From Rufibacter ruber (GTDB taxonomy: Bacteria; Bacteroidota; Bacteroidia; Cytophagales; Hymenobacteraceae): DNA of 64,000 bases. Position 1 is the stretch's first letter, and each line of letters opens with the position of its first letter. The notes below the pieces were generated by a model. That model saw nothing but the letters and a program-made list of their open reading frames with translations, made no database searches and was not told the DNA's origin. The stretch is from the NCBI RefSeq assembly GCF_001647275.1, contig NZ_LRMM01000005.1, positions 81,105 to 145,104 of the forward strand. The letters run 5' to 3'. A program made the translations under genes and the position numbers. Below are positions 52,260 to 60,434 of the stretch, piece after piece.

Positions 52260-52433
52260 AGCTACAGCAGCCCCTATCAATTTGCCACTAACAGTCTGCC
52301 ACAGACATTCCACCACCCATGCCCCTGGCTGATGTGCGCAGCACGGGCTCGCCACAGGCTAGCGGATCAGCAACGGTTACCTACTGAAGCAGACAGAGCA
52401 AGTAAGGAAGTATCAGGAGAGGAACCCAAACCA

Positions 52434-52524
52434 GTCCTGGCGGTGAGCGCCTCTGTTACTACGGTGCCGCTTCAGCGGCAAGGCCGGAGGGCCTAGTTTT
52501 AACAGCAGTGCTCACCGCCAGGAC
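52434..52524. repeat. 91-bp inverted repeat in the actP-acs gap
   Basis: The 15-bp arms GTCCTGGCGGTGAGC (52434-52448) and GCTCACCGCCAGGAC (52510-52524) are perfect. The whole gene-free stretch 51668-52935 is repeat-rich, and a degenerate palindrome copy lies near 52815-52855. Confidence 0.65.
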
Positions 52525-52935
52525 GGGGCCCCGCGGCCGTGAGCGCTTAGCAGAAGCTATGGAAAGGGCTGAGGTTTCGCACCGGAGCAAACGCAAAAGC
52601 CAGGGGAACAGCAGACTAAGCATTGCCACTGCAGCAGCAGCAGCGCCACAGCCAAGGGCACTACAGACTACGCATTCCGTCGTCAACCGTCACCGCCAGG
52701 GGAACAGCCCCCCTTCATACAAACAGGCAAGCCAAACCAAAAGAACGGCCACAAACGTATTCCTTACAGAAAGCACCAGAAGCACCTGCATTCCTAAAAA
52801 CCAAACCACTAGTTTCTGCTTATTTTCTAAAAAACAGCCCAAAAACAAAAACAGGCAGCAGGCTGTGGCTTTCTTTTCTTGCCACTTTTGCAAGAAACCC
52901 TATCTTTAAGCCCTCAAACCACCAATCTAACAAAC

Positions 52936-54834
52936 ATGGAGTACCGCTTAAACTCTCTTGAAGAATACCAAGAAGCTTATAAACAAAGTGTAGAGCACCC
53001 AGAGGAATTCTGGGCCGGTATCGCTGATAACTTTATCTGGCGTAAGAAATGGGACAAGGTGCTGGACTGGAACTTTGAAGAACCCAACGTGAAATGGTTT
53101 GTGAACGGCAAACTCAACATCACCGAGAACTGCCTGGACCGCCACCTGGAGAAGCGCGGCAACAAGCTGGCCCTCATCTGGGAACCTAACGACCCCAAAG
53201 AACGCTACATACGCTTCACCTACCGTGAGCTGCATGAGAAAGTGTGCCTGATGGCCAACATTCTCAAGCGTAACGGCGTGCAGAAAGGCGACCGCGTGTG
53301 CATCTACATGCCCATGATTCCAGAGCTGGCGTTTGCCGTGCTGGCCTGCGCCCGCATTGGTGCGGTACACTCTGTTATTTTTGCCGGTTTCTCGCACACG
53401 GCCATGGCCGACAGAATCAACGACGCCCAGGCCAAAGTGGTATTGACCTCAGACGGGCTCAACCGCGGCTCCAAGCAGATTCCGGTAAAACGGGTGGTAG
53501 ACGAAGCCGTAGCCGATTGCCCCAGCGTAGAGAGGGTAATTGTGGTGGAGCGTCTGGGCTGGGCCGTGAACATGGTAGAAGGCCGTGATGTCTGGTACCA
53601 TGAAGAACTGGAGCACGTTGATAAAAACTGCCCCGCCGAGGAAATGGACGCTGAAGACCTGCTCTTCATTCTCTATACCTCCGGCTCCACCGGCAAACCC
53701 AAAGGCGTGGTGCACACCTGCGGCGGCTACATGGTCTACACAGACTATACCTTTAGAAACGTATTCCAGTACAATGAGAGCGACGTCTACTGGTGCACCG
53801 CAGACGTGGGCTGGATCACCGGCCACTCCTACCTGCTGTACGGGCCACTGCTCTCCGGAGCCACCACGTTAATGTTTGAAGGCGTGCCCACGTTCCCAGA
53901 CCCGGGCCGTTTCTGGCAGGTGATTGACAAGTTTGGCGTGAATATCTTCTACACCGCCCCCACCGCCATCCGGTCACTGATGGGCGCGGGGCTGGACCAC
54001 GTGCTTTCCTATAGCCTGGACTCTTTAAAGGTGCTGGGGTCAGTGGGGGAACCCATCAACGAGGAAGCCTGGCACTGGTACCACATTCACGTGGGCAAAG
54101 AGCGCTGCCCGGTGGTAGACACCTGGTGGCAAACCGAAACCGGCGGCATCATGCTAAGCTCCCTGGCGGGCATCACGCCTATGAAACCCAGCCACGCCGG
54201 CTTCGCGCTGCCCGGCATACAGCCCCTTTTGGTAGACCAGGAAGGCAAGGAAATCACAGAAAACGAAGTAGAGGGCTACCTGTGCATGAAATTCCCGTGG
54301 CCCGGCATCATCAGGACCACCTACGGCGACCACGAACGCTGCCGCCAAAGCTACTTCAGCAACTACAAAGGCCTCTATTTCACCGGCGACGGGGCCAAGC
54401 GCGACAAAGACGGCCTCTGGCGCATCATTGGCCGCGTAGATGATGTGATCAACGTTTCTGGCCACCGCTTCGGCACCGCCGAAATTGAGAATGCCATTAA
54501 CCAGAACCGCCACATTGTAGAAAGCGCCGTGGTAGGTTACCCGCATGACGTGAAAGGCCAGGGCATTTACGCGTTTGTGGTCTGCGGTGACGAGGCCCCC
54601 GCCAACCCTGAGAACCTGAGGGCCGAGGTCATTGAGACCGTGGTAGACCAGATTGGCAAGATTGCCAAGCCAGACAAAATCCAGATTGTGAGCGGCCTGC
54701 CTAAGACCCGTTCAGGCAAAATCATGCGCCGCATTCTGCGCAAAGTAGCCGAAGGGGACACGTCTAACCTGGGTGACACCAGCACCCTGCTGGACCCGCC
54801 GGTGGTAGATGAAATCATTCAAGGAGCCCTGTAG
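52936..54834 (+). CDS. acs: Acetyl-CoA synthetase
   Basis: A 632-aa ANL-family ligase making acetyl-CoA from acetate, ATP and CoA. The ATP-binding P-loop-like motif is YTSGSTGKPKGV (about 250-261), the A5/A6 region is TWWQTETGG, the A8 hinge is TGDGAKRDKDGLWRIIGRVDD, and the catalytic lysine that is the usual acetylation site is K595 in RSGKIMRR. The length is typical of Acs. The ATG at 52936 is used; TATCTTTA at 52901-52908 is a possible -7 box. With actP it forms an acetate-use group. Confidence 0.95.
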   Translation: MEYRLNSLEEYQEAYKQSVEHPEEFWAGIADNFIWRKKWDKVLDWNFEEPNVKWFVNGKLNITENCLDRHLEKRGNKLALIWEPNDPKERYIRFTYRELHEKVCLMANILKRNGVQKGDRVCIYMPMIPELAFAVLACARIGAVHSVIFAGFSHTAMADRINDAQAKVVLTSDGLNRGSKQIPVKRVVDEAVADCPSVERVIVVERLGWAVNMVEGRDVWYHEELEHVDKNCPAEEMDAEDLLFILYTSGSTGKPKGVVHTCGGYMVYTDYTFRNVFQYNESDVYWCTADVGWITGHSYLLYGPLLSGATTLMFEGVPTFPDPGRFWQVIDKFGVNIFYTAPTAIRSLMGAGLDHVLSYSLDSLKVLGSVGEPINEEAWHWYHIHVGKERCPVVDTWWQTETGGIMLSSLAGITPMKPSHAGFALPGIQPLLVDQEGKEITENEVEGYLCMKFPWPGIIRTTYGDHERCRQSYFSNYKGLYFTGDGAKRDKDGLWRIIGRVDDVINVSGHRFGTAEIENAINQNRHIVESAVVGYPHDVKGQGIYAFVVCGDEAPANPENLRAEVIETVVDQIGKIAKPDKIQIVSGLPKTRSGKIMRRILRKVAEGDTSNLGDTSTLLDPPVVDEIIQGAL

Positions 54835-54867
54835 GCCACTTCTTTCCCCGCCTAAGCAGTAGCTTTT

Positions 54868-54919
54868 AAATTTCTGTTTTCGGCCTGTTTTTCTCAAAAC
54901 TGGCCGAAAACAGAAATTT
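54868..54919. repeat. Intergenic palindrome copy 30 (CGGC spacer)
   Basis: AAATTTCTGTTTTCGGCCTG opens a near-perfect 52-bp inverted repeat closed by GGCCGAAAACAGAAATTT. It lies 34 nt after the acs stop. Confidence 0.85.
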
Positions 54920-55032
54920 TCATTATGACGGCATTTTAAACTTTTGAATTGGCAAGACCAGCAAGGTAAAGTTCTGAAGCTCATTCGCGTTTTTCCCTTT
55001 TTCTATGGCTAGGAATCGTGCCTGACCCGGGC

Positions 55033-55139
55033 ATGGCGCCAGCGTGCGCTTGTGCGTCTGTTTTAGGGCTACTTTCCCAAAAACAGCCCGGAAACAGAAA
55101 CTCACTTCCCCTATAGGCACAAGCGCACGTTTGCGCCAT
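55033..55139. repeat. 107-bp nested inverted repeat around palindrome copy 31
   Basis: The outer arms 55033-55055 and 55117-55139 (ATGGCGCCAGCGTGCGCTTG... and its complement) are 23 bp with three mismatches. Palindrome copy 31 (55057-55098) sits between them. Confidence 0.7.
55057..55098. repeat. Intergenic palindrome copy 31 (AGGG spacer)
   Basis: TCTGTTTTAGGGCTACTTTC against AAAACAGCCCGGAAACAGA. It lies in the tandem gap between acs and the paiB-like gene. Confidence 0.75.
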
Positions 55140-55394
55140 TGTCTGAAAAAAACGTGAAACAGCTTCTCTGTGAGAGTGAGTATTTTCTTGTACCGCTTCG
55201 CAGCGCCACAAAGGCGGCAAGAACCAGAAGGCAGGCTTTGGGTATGGGCTTTTGCAGCACAAAGAAAGTGTTAAGCAGCGCTTTTTCTACAGCCGGCCCT
55301 CTTCCTTCAGAAGCGGCACAAGTTTCAGAAACTGATCTTCTGTGCCGTCCCTTTCCAACACCTTGTTCCCACCAGAACCTTCATTTTTGTATTT

Positions 55395-56002
55395 ATGTAC
55401 CTTCCGCCGCACTACCAATTAAAAGACCAGGCAAAGCAGCTGGCATTCATGGAGGCCTATCCGTTTGCCACGCTCATCAGCCAGCAAGACAACCGGCCAG
55501 TAGCCACCCATCTTCCGTTTACCGTAGACGAAAGGGAAGGTCAGGTGCTCCTGCACTCCCATCTGGCCCGGGCAATCTGCAATGGACCCAAATGATGGGC
55601 CAGGAGGTGCTGGTTATTTTCCAGGAGCCGCACGCTTATATTTCACCTTCCCTATATAACAAGACCCTGAACGTGCCCACCTGGAACTACGTGGCGGTGC
55701 ATGTATATGGCAATGTCCAATTAATTGAAGACCCTGCAACAGTATTCCCTCTCCTGGAGAAAATGATCCAGGCGTATGAACCAGCTTACCAGCAACAGTG
55801 GGCGCAGCTGCCGCAGCACTACAAAGAAGCCATGGCGCGGGGCATAGTGGCGTTTGAGGTGAGGGCCACTCAGGTCCAGGGCAAGGAGAAACTGAGCCAG
55901 AACAAATCACTGGAAGAACGACAGCGCATTGCAGAACACCTGAAGCAAAGCGCAGAGAGTCCGGCCGTTGCCATTTCCCAATTCATGGAGTCAACCTTTT
56001 AA
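55395..56002 (+). pseudogene. PaiB-like FMN-binding regulator/oxidase, one frameshift
   Basis: An FMN-binding negative transcriptional regulator (PaiB) family protein of about 202 aa. It reads MYLPPHYQLKDQAKQLAFMEAYPFATLISQQ through LLHSHLARA in one frame, then NLQWTQMMGQEVLVIFQEPHAYISPSLY to the C-terminal MESTF in the next frame. One missing base near 55573 (within CGGGCAATC) explains the break; the two halves join without other loss. The conserved PHAYISPSLY and VPTWNYVAVH blocks are intact. It may be a true pseudogene or a sequence error. Confidence 0.78.
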
Positions 56003-56062
56003 ACCCAAACGGGGTATTGTAAGCGGCTGCTACACGGGCAGCTGTTCTTAAAAACCAGCACT

Positions 56063-56329
56063 ATGTCTTTAGAAATTCAGCACGATACCAGCGCCCAACA
56101 GTTTACCGCCTACCTGGGGAAAGAGGAAATTGGAGAGTTGGCGTACGCGCTTCCAGAAGAAGCAGCTATTGATTTTCAGCACACCTTCATTGAGCAGGAG
56201 TACCGCGGCAAAGGCTACGCCGATCAACTCATCAAACACGGGCTGGAGTATGCCCAAGAAAAAGGGCTTAACGTAATCGCCACCTGCCAGGCCGTCGCCA
56301 GCTACCTGGAGCGGCACCCGCAGGCCTAA
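56063..56329 (+). CDS. Small GNAT-like N-acetyltransferase (N-acetyltransf_CG type)
   Basis: An 88-aa protein with the acetyl-CoA-binding motif in HTFIEQEYRGKGYADQLIKHGLEYAQEKGLNVIATC. It matches the short GNAT-related family in which only the core beta-alpha-beta is kept, ending in VASYLERHP. The substrate is unknown. It is 60 nt after the paiB-like gene and may share its transcript. Confidence 0.85.
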   Translation: MSLEIQHDTSAQQFTAYLGKEEIGELAYALPEEAAIDFQHTFIEQEYRGKGYADQLIKHGLEYAQEKGLNVIATCQAVASYLERHPQA

Positions 56330-56335
56330 TATATT

Positions 56336-56377
56336 TTCCGTTTTTGCTGTTTTGGCCAAAACAGCCCAAAAACGGAA
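56336..56377. repeat. Intergenic palindrome copy 32
   Basis: TTCCGTTTTTGCTGTTTTGG against CCAAAACAGCCCAAAAACGGAA. The left arm lacks a few spacer bases, so the stem has a bulge. The rest of the gap to 56675 holds no gene; a weak hairpin near 56613-56648 may terminate the LysM gene. Confidence 0.7.
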
Positions 56378-56675
56378 ACGTGTGGCACTTAGGCACGCTT
56401 ACGTATTCAATTTGTACGCTTAATTAGCCAGAGCAGTGATTTAACCAGGCAAAGGTGAGCCTCATGTGGCGCTCCCAAAGCCACGGAAGCACGAAAAACG
56501 GTACCTGCCATGAATATGGGCAGGCAAAAAGCCACGCTTCAACCGGCTCTGCTACTTTTCTGCCACTCCATTCCATCGCGCCAGCGTATAGGTTTGGGAG
56601 AGCCCTAAAACGAAAAAAAGCCTTGGCTTCTTCTGGCCAAGACTCTTTTCTCTACAAACAAACCTAATAAAATTC

Positions 56676-56981
56676 TTAGCCTCTGGGAATGATCAGCTTC
56701 TGCCCTGGTTGAATCAGGTTAGGGTCTTTGATCTGGTCCAGGTTGGCCTGGTGTATCTTGTGCCACTGCTGGGCATCTCCGTAAAAACTCTTCGCAATCT
56801 TAGAAAGAGAGTCGCCGCTTTTAACGGTGTACGTGTCTTGGGCGGCGGCGGCGGGTTGCGCTGCGGCTGCCGGCTGGGCGGGATTGCTCTTAAAAAAGTC
56901 GTTATTGGCAGCGGGCGTTGAGGCAGGCTTCTGTACCGGTTTCTCTTCGCCCTTGTTTTTCAGAAAATCAAATAGTCCCAT
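56676..56981 (-). CDS. LysM domain protein
   Basis: A 101-aa protein with a C-terminal LysM domain (about 50-99: YTVKSGDSLSKIAKSFYGDAQQWHKIHQAN, then QPGQKLIIPRG). The N-terminal 48 residues start with MGLFDFLKNKGE and continue with a Pro/Ala/Gln-rich linker. This YgaU/Kbp-like layout has no signal peptide, so despite the peptidoglycan-binding fold it is probably cytoplasmic or an atypical export substrate. Confidence 0.88.
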   Translation of the reverse strand: MGLFDFLKNKGEEKPVQKPASTPAANNDFFKSNPAQPAAAAQPAAAAQDTYTVKSGDSLSKIAKSFYGDAQQWHKIHQANLDQIKDPNLIQPGQKLIIPRG

Positions 56982-57166
56982 AGTCGTATTTTGGATTAAA
57001 ACCGTTCACACGGTGTGTAGTGAGCTGGTATACAAGATAGTTCTTACGCACACTTTTGGGTTAGGTTTATTTTTATTCAGAGATAACTGCCGCCAGAAAC
57101 CCACGTATTAAAGGCAGGTTTTCAGCAAAAGAAGACCGTATTTCTACTGAACTTAACCATACAACT

Positions 57167-57592
57167 ATGAAAAAGAGAAATGTTTTGCCTTTTCAGGGAT
57201 TGTTCACCTGGCTGGTGGTGCTCTGCCTCAGCGTGGCCACCATCAGCTGCGGCGGCAAAGACAAGGAGGGCGGCAACACCAAAATGATCTCCGGTGACAA
57301 CAGCAAAACCTGGAAAGCCAATAAAGAGACCAACTCGGCCGGCGACAAGGAGAAGCTTTCCAGCCAGGAGAAAAAGGAGCAGGTACAGTTCTTCGCCAAC
57401 GGGAGTTTTAACCAGACGTCCAGCACTGAGACGGCCAGCGGCACCTGGACGTATGACGCCTCTACCAAGACCCTGAGCCTCACCTACGCCAACAACAACG
57501 TTAGCCAGAACTTCAACGTGACTGAACTGACAGAAGATGAAATGACCCTGCAGGGCCCAGACGGCTCAACCCTGGAATTAGAAGCTGAATAA
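57167..57592 (+). CDS. Lipocalin-like lipoprotein
   Basis: A 141-aa protein. The signal peptide ends in a lipobox-like ISCGG, so C28 would be lipidated and the protein anchored to the outer membrane. The mature part has a charged linker, then SKTWKANKE... through FFANGSFNQTSSTETASGTWTYDASTKTLSLTY, the lipocalin-like strand pattern common in Bacteroidota lipoproteins. The function is unknown. A terminator-like hairpin (CCCGCTTT...AGAGCGGG, 57615-57638) follows the stop. Confidence 0.75.
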   Translation: MKKRNVLPFQGLFTWLVVLCLSVATISCGGKDKEGGNTKMISGDNSKTWKANKETNSAGDKEKLSSQEKKEQVQFFANGSFNQTSSTETASGTWTYDASTKTLSLTYANNNVSQNFNVTELTEDEMTLQGPDGSTLELEAE

Positions 57593-57614
57593 GCTGCTTT
57601 CAGATATACCTGAG

Positions 57615-57638
57615 CCCGCTTTGCCCTGGCAGAGCGGG
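57615..57638 (+). terminator. Intrinsic terminator of the lipoprotein gene
   Basis: CCCGCTTTGCC pairs with GGCAGAGCGGG (one mismatch pair near the loop), followed by TATTTTTTT. Confidence 0.7.
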
Positions 57639-57678
57639 TATTTTTTTAGACAGCAAAGAGCTGAACAGCCAGACCTCC

Positions 57679-57722
57679 TCCTGTTTTGGGCCTGTTTTCA
57701 GAAAAACAGCCCCAAAACAGGA
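57679..57722. repeat. Intergenic palindrome copy 33 (GGGC/CCCC)
   Basis: TCCTGTTTTGGGCCTGTTTTC against GAAAAACAGCCCCAAAACAGGA. It lies 87 nt after the lipoprotein stop. Confidence 0.82.
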
Positions 57723-57762
57723 AACAATTGCTTTTCTTTCTGCTAATAGCCAAGGCCTCTCA

Positions 57763-57922
57763 AAGCTTGCTTCCCTTTGGGTTTTGCAGGCGAAAACGGG
57801 GAGCGAAAGCTTCTTCTACAGCATTTTGACCAGCATAGCAGCGCAACAGTGCCAGGCAACCGCTTTGCCCGGTTCTTTTTGAGGCCCGTTTGCAGCGCGA
57901 AAGACAACTATCAACCTACTCT
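57763..57922. mobile_element. Decayed relative of the 161-bp MITE-like element
   Basis: Shares with 36601-36761 the run GCGAAAACGGGGAGCGAAAG, then CTTCTTCTA, GGTTCTTTT and GCCCGTTTGCAG in the same order and spacing. The terminal inverted repeats are degraded, so the ends are approximate. It lies 34 nt upstream of the methyltransferase gene. Confidence 0.6.
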
Positions 57923-57955
57923 CAGGCTACTTTCACCTTACCTTAAACAACCAGT

Positions 57956-58738
57956 ATGCGGCACCGGTGGCAGCTTTTTGAACTGGAAGACCAGACGTGG
58001 TTTCCGCACGTGGTGCGGCAGGGCATGATGGATGTGCTGCGGTTCCTGATTACCGGCCTGGGGATTTACAAACCCGTTGTTCCGCTCCTGCGGAAAGCGT
58101 TACGGCACCAAAACCAGAACCATCTGGTAGACCTCTGCTCTGGGGCGGGCGGCGGCATTCTGCAGGTGTGGCAGGAGTTGGAACGTACTTCAGGCCAGCG
58201 GCACACCATCACCCTCACAGACAAGTTCCCCAACGTAGAAGCATACCGGTATTTGGCCGCCCAGTCAGGCCAGGCACTCACCTACACCCCAGACGCTGTA
58301 GACGCCACAGCGGTGCCCGAGCACCTGGAGGGGTTTAGAACGGTCTTCTCAGCGTTTCATCATTTCTCACCGGCCACGGCCCAGGCCATCTTAGCAGATG
58401 CCGTGCGGCAGAACCAGGGCATAGGCATTTTTGAAGGCGCCGGGAAAAAGTGGTATGAACTGCTGCTGGTGTGGCTGGTGTTCCCGTGGCTTATCCTGCT
58501 CATCACGCCGTTTATCAGGCCGTTCAAATGGAGCAGGCTGTTTTTCACGTACCTGCTCCCCCTGATTCCGCTGGGTACGGTCTGGGACGGTACGGTGTCC
58601 TTGTTCAGAATGTACACGCCCCAGCACCTGCAGCAGATGGTAAACCAGTTGAACGCCCCCCATTACACCTGGCAGATTGGGCGCGCCCGGCACTGGAGCG
58701 GAACGGGGGTGTTGTACTTAATAGGTTTTCCTTCGTAA
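57956..58738 (+). CDS. Class I SAM-dependent methyltransferase-like membrane-associated protein
   Basis: A 260-aa protein. The SAM-binding motif is LVDLCSGAGGGILQVW (about 58-73), followed by TLTDKFPN and YTPDAVDATAVPEHLEGFRTVFSAFHHFSP, giving a recognisable methyltransferase core. A strongly hydrophobic segment, LLLVWLVFPWLILLITPFI (about 168-186), and a second (FFTYLLPLIPLGTVW) suggest membrane attachment. It is 9 nt upstream of a UbiA prenyltransferase, so a lipid or quinone substrate is plausible by inference. Confidence 0.65.
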   Translation: MRHRWQLFELEDQTWFPHVVRQGMMDVLRFLITGLGIYKPVVPLLRKALRHQNQNHLVDLCSGAGGGILQVWQELERTSGQRHTITLTDKFPNVEAYRYLAAQSGQALTYTPDAVDATAVPEHLEGFRTVFSAFHHFSPATAQAILADAVRQNQGIGIFEGAGKKWYELLLVWLVFPWLILLITPFIRPFKWSRLFFTYLLPLIPLGTVWDGTVSLFRMYTPQHLQQMVNQLNAPHYTWQIGRARHWSGTGVLYLIGFPS

Positions 58739-58747
58739 ACTGCCGGT

Positions 58748-59614
58748 ATGACGTCTTCTCTCACCAACGCGCTGCGGTTGCTCAGAATCCCGTTTTCACT
58801 GTTCCTGATGCCCATCTACTGGTTCGCATTGAGCGCGGCCCCGCAGGTGGAGCCTTGGCGCGCCGCCGCGGTGTTCCTGACCCTGCACCTGCTGGTCTAC
58901 CCGGCCAGCAACGGGTACAACTCGTATTATGACCGGGACGAAGGCAGCATTGGCGGGCTTAAACATCCGCCGCAGGTAACAGAGGCGCTGTACTGGCTGG
59001 TGCTGGCGTTTGATGGGCTGGCGGTGGTGCTGTCTGCGCTGCTGTCACTGCCGTTTGCCGGCATGGTGGCGCTGTACCTGCTCATCTCCAAGGCCTACAG
59101 TTACAAAGGCATACGATTGAAAAAGTACCCGTTGCTGAGTACTCTGGTGGTGGTGCTTTTCCAGGGAGGGTTTACCTTTGCCATGGTACAGGTAGGCAGC
59201 GGTGTAGAGCCTGGCACTATCTTATCTGGCCCCAATCTGCTGCTGGCGCTGGTGAGCACCCTGTTTCTGTGCGGCTCCTACCCGCTCACGCAGGTCTACC
59301 AGCATGATGAGGACGCCAGGCGCGGTGACAGAACTCTCAGCCTGCAGTTAGGCCTCTGGGGCACCTTCCTGTTTGCAGGCGTTAGCCTGGCGGTAGCTGC
59401 CGGGCTGCTGCTCTACACCTACTGGCTGAGGAATGAGCTGTACCACGGGCTCTTTTTTCTGCTCTGCACGTTCCCGGTGGTGGTATTCTTCACCAGGTGG
59501 CTCTGGAAAGTAAAAAAAGACACGGCTGCCGCTGACTTTGACCATACCATGCGCATGAACAAGATTTCATCGCTGAGCATGAGCCTGGCCTTCATCCTGA
59601 TGCTGGTGTGGTAG
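58748..59614 (+). CDS. UbiA family prenyltransferase
   Basis: A 288-aa polytopic enzyme with about eight or nine hydrophobic helices. The first Asp-rich motif is NGYNSYYDRDEGS (NxxxDxxxD-like, about residues 56-68) and the second is VYQHDEDARRGDRTLSLQLG (DxxxD...D, about 183-202). Both are needed for Mg-prenyl-diphosphate binding. It attaches an isoprenoid chain to an aromatic or other acceptor, which cannot be named here. It is coupled to the preceding methyltransferase. Confidence 0.85.
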   Translation: MTSSLTNALRLLRIPFSLFLMPIYWFALSAAPQVEPWRAAAVFLTLHLLVYPASNGYNSYYDRDEGSIGGLKHPPQVTEALYWLVLAFDGLAVVLSALLSLPFAGMVALYLLISKAYSYKGIRLKKYPLLSTLVVVLFQGGFTFAMVQVGSGVEPGTILSGPNLLLALVSTLFLCGSYPLTQVYQHDEDARRGDRTLSLQLGLWGTFLFAGVSLAVAAGLLLYTYWLRNELYHGLFFLLCTFPVVVFFTRWLWKVKKDTAAADFDHTMRMNKISSLSMSLAFILMLVW

Positions 59615-59679
59615 CATATTCTTAAAATAATTTAAGAACCAACCCTTCGTTACCGCGTAGTAGGGGGAAATCCCCTCGT

Positions 59680-60300
59680 ATGAACACTTCCCGTTATTTG
59701 TATTTCCTGCTGCTGGCATGGGTCTGCGGCTGCCAGCCAGCCCATGAGAAGAACCCGCCGGAGGAAAACCAGCCGCCTACTACCGCCACGCTTCCGCCGT
59801 CCTCTAAAGAGAGCAAAGAGTTCCAGAAAATGCCTTTGCTGCACGTGGTGCAGAGAACGCATCAGTTCTCCAGCAAGGGGGAACCAGATTATTTCAGGCT
59901 CACGCTACGCGGAGATTCAGTGACCGCCGGGCAGGTAGAGTTTGTGATTACCACCAGAACCGGCCAGCAGATATACCAGGAGTTATTCTCAGCGGCAGAC
60001 CTGGAGGCCAACATGGTGTATACCTTGAAACAGAACACACCACCAACCGCGGCAGAACGGGAAACCTATATTCTGAACCGGATGAATGAGTTTGTGCAGG
60101 ATGCCAACTTTCTGACCCCGGCCATCTCCCAGGGCGCTACCCCAGACACGTCCCTGGTGAAGCTGTCTACGTGGCGGGAACTGCAGGCAAACAAAGGCAC
60201 AATTGGGTTCAAGTACCTGTTGGGCAAAGAAGACGGCAGGCTACTGGTCTATGACCCTAAGCAGCAGAAAGCCATCAGGTACGGTAGCTTTGGCGGGTAG
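59680..60300 (+). CDS. Hypothetical lipoprotein
   Basis: A 206-aa protein with a signal peptide and a lipobox at LAWVCGCQ (C17 or C19), then a Pro/Glu/Thr-rich linker (about 20-48), then a domain with VVQRTHQFSSKGEPDYFRLTLRGDSVTAGQVEFVI. No known family was recognised. The domain looks like a mixed alpha/beta fold of about 150 residues, probably in the outer membrane periplasmic face. It follows the UbiA gene by 65 nt. Confidence 0.65.
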   Translation: MNTSRYLYFLLLAWVCGCQPAHEKNPPEENQPPTTATLPPSSKESKEFQKMPLLHVVQRTHQFSSKGEPDYFRLTLRGDSVTAGQVEFVITTRTGQQIYQELFSAADLEANMVYTLKQNTPPTAAERETYILNRMNEFVQDANFLTPAISQGATPDTSLVKLSTWRELQANKGTIGFKYLLGKEDGRLLVYDPKQQKAIRYGSFGG

Positions 60301-60323
60301 TGCTTCCCCTCCGTAAGGCTATA

Positions 60324-60364
60324 CCTGTTTTAGGGCTGTTTTCTAAAAAGTAGCCCATAATCGG
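60324..60364. repeat. Intergenic palindrome copy 34 (right arm decayed)
   Basis: CCTGTTTTAGGGCTGTTTTC against AAAAAGTAGCCCATAATCGG. It lies between the lipoprotein stop and a bidirectional terminator. Confidence 0.65.
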
Positions 60365-60371
60365 AAAGCAT

Positions 60372-60420
60372 ATAAAACAGAAAGCCCCGCCAGCAGGACT
60401 GGCGGGGCTTTCTGTTTTAT
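60372..60420. terminator. Bidirectional intrinsic terminator between the lipoprotein gene and rho
   Basis: ATAAAACAGAAAGCCCCGCC begins a perfect 22-bp arm mirrored to 60420 around a 5-nt loop. It serves both convergent genes. Confidence 0.88.
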
Positions 60421-60434
60421 GAACTCCCTATAAA

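Noticed and set aside
52508..52909. 133-aa and 112-aa ORFs in the actP-acs gap
   Set aside because: They consist of translated repeats and the palindrome (residues such as LFSKKQPKNK) and overlap each other and the acs promoter; no family resemblance.
55139..55394. Long N-terminal extension of the second paiB reading frame
   Set aside because: The frame is open upstream by chance; the family's true N terminus is in the other frame at 55395, and a single base loss explains the switch.
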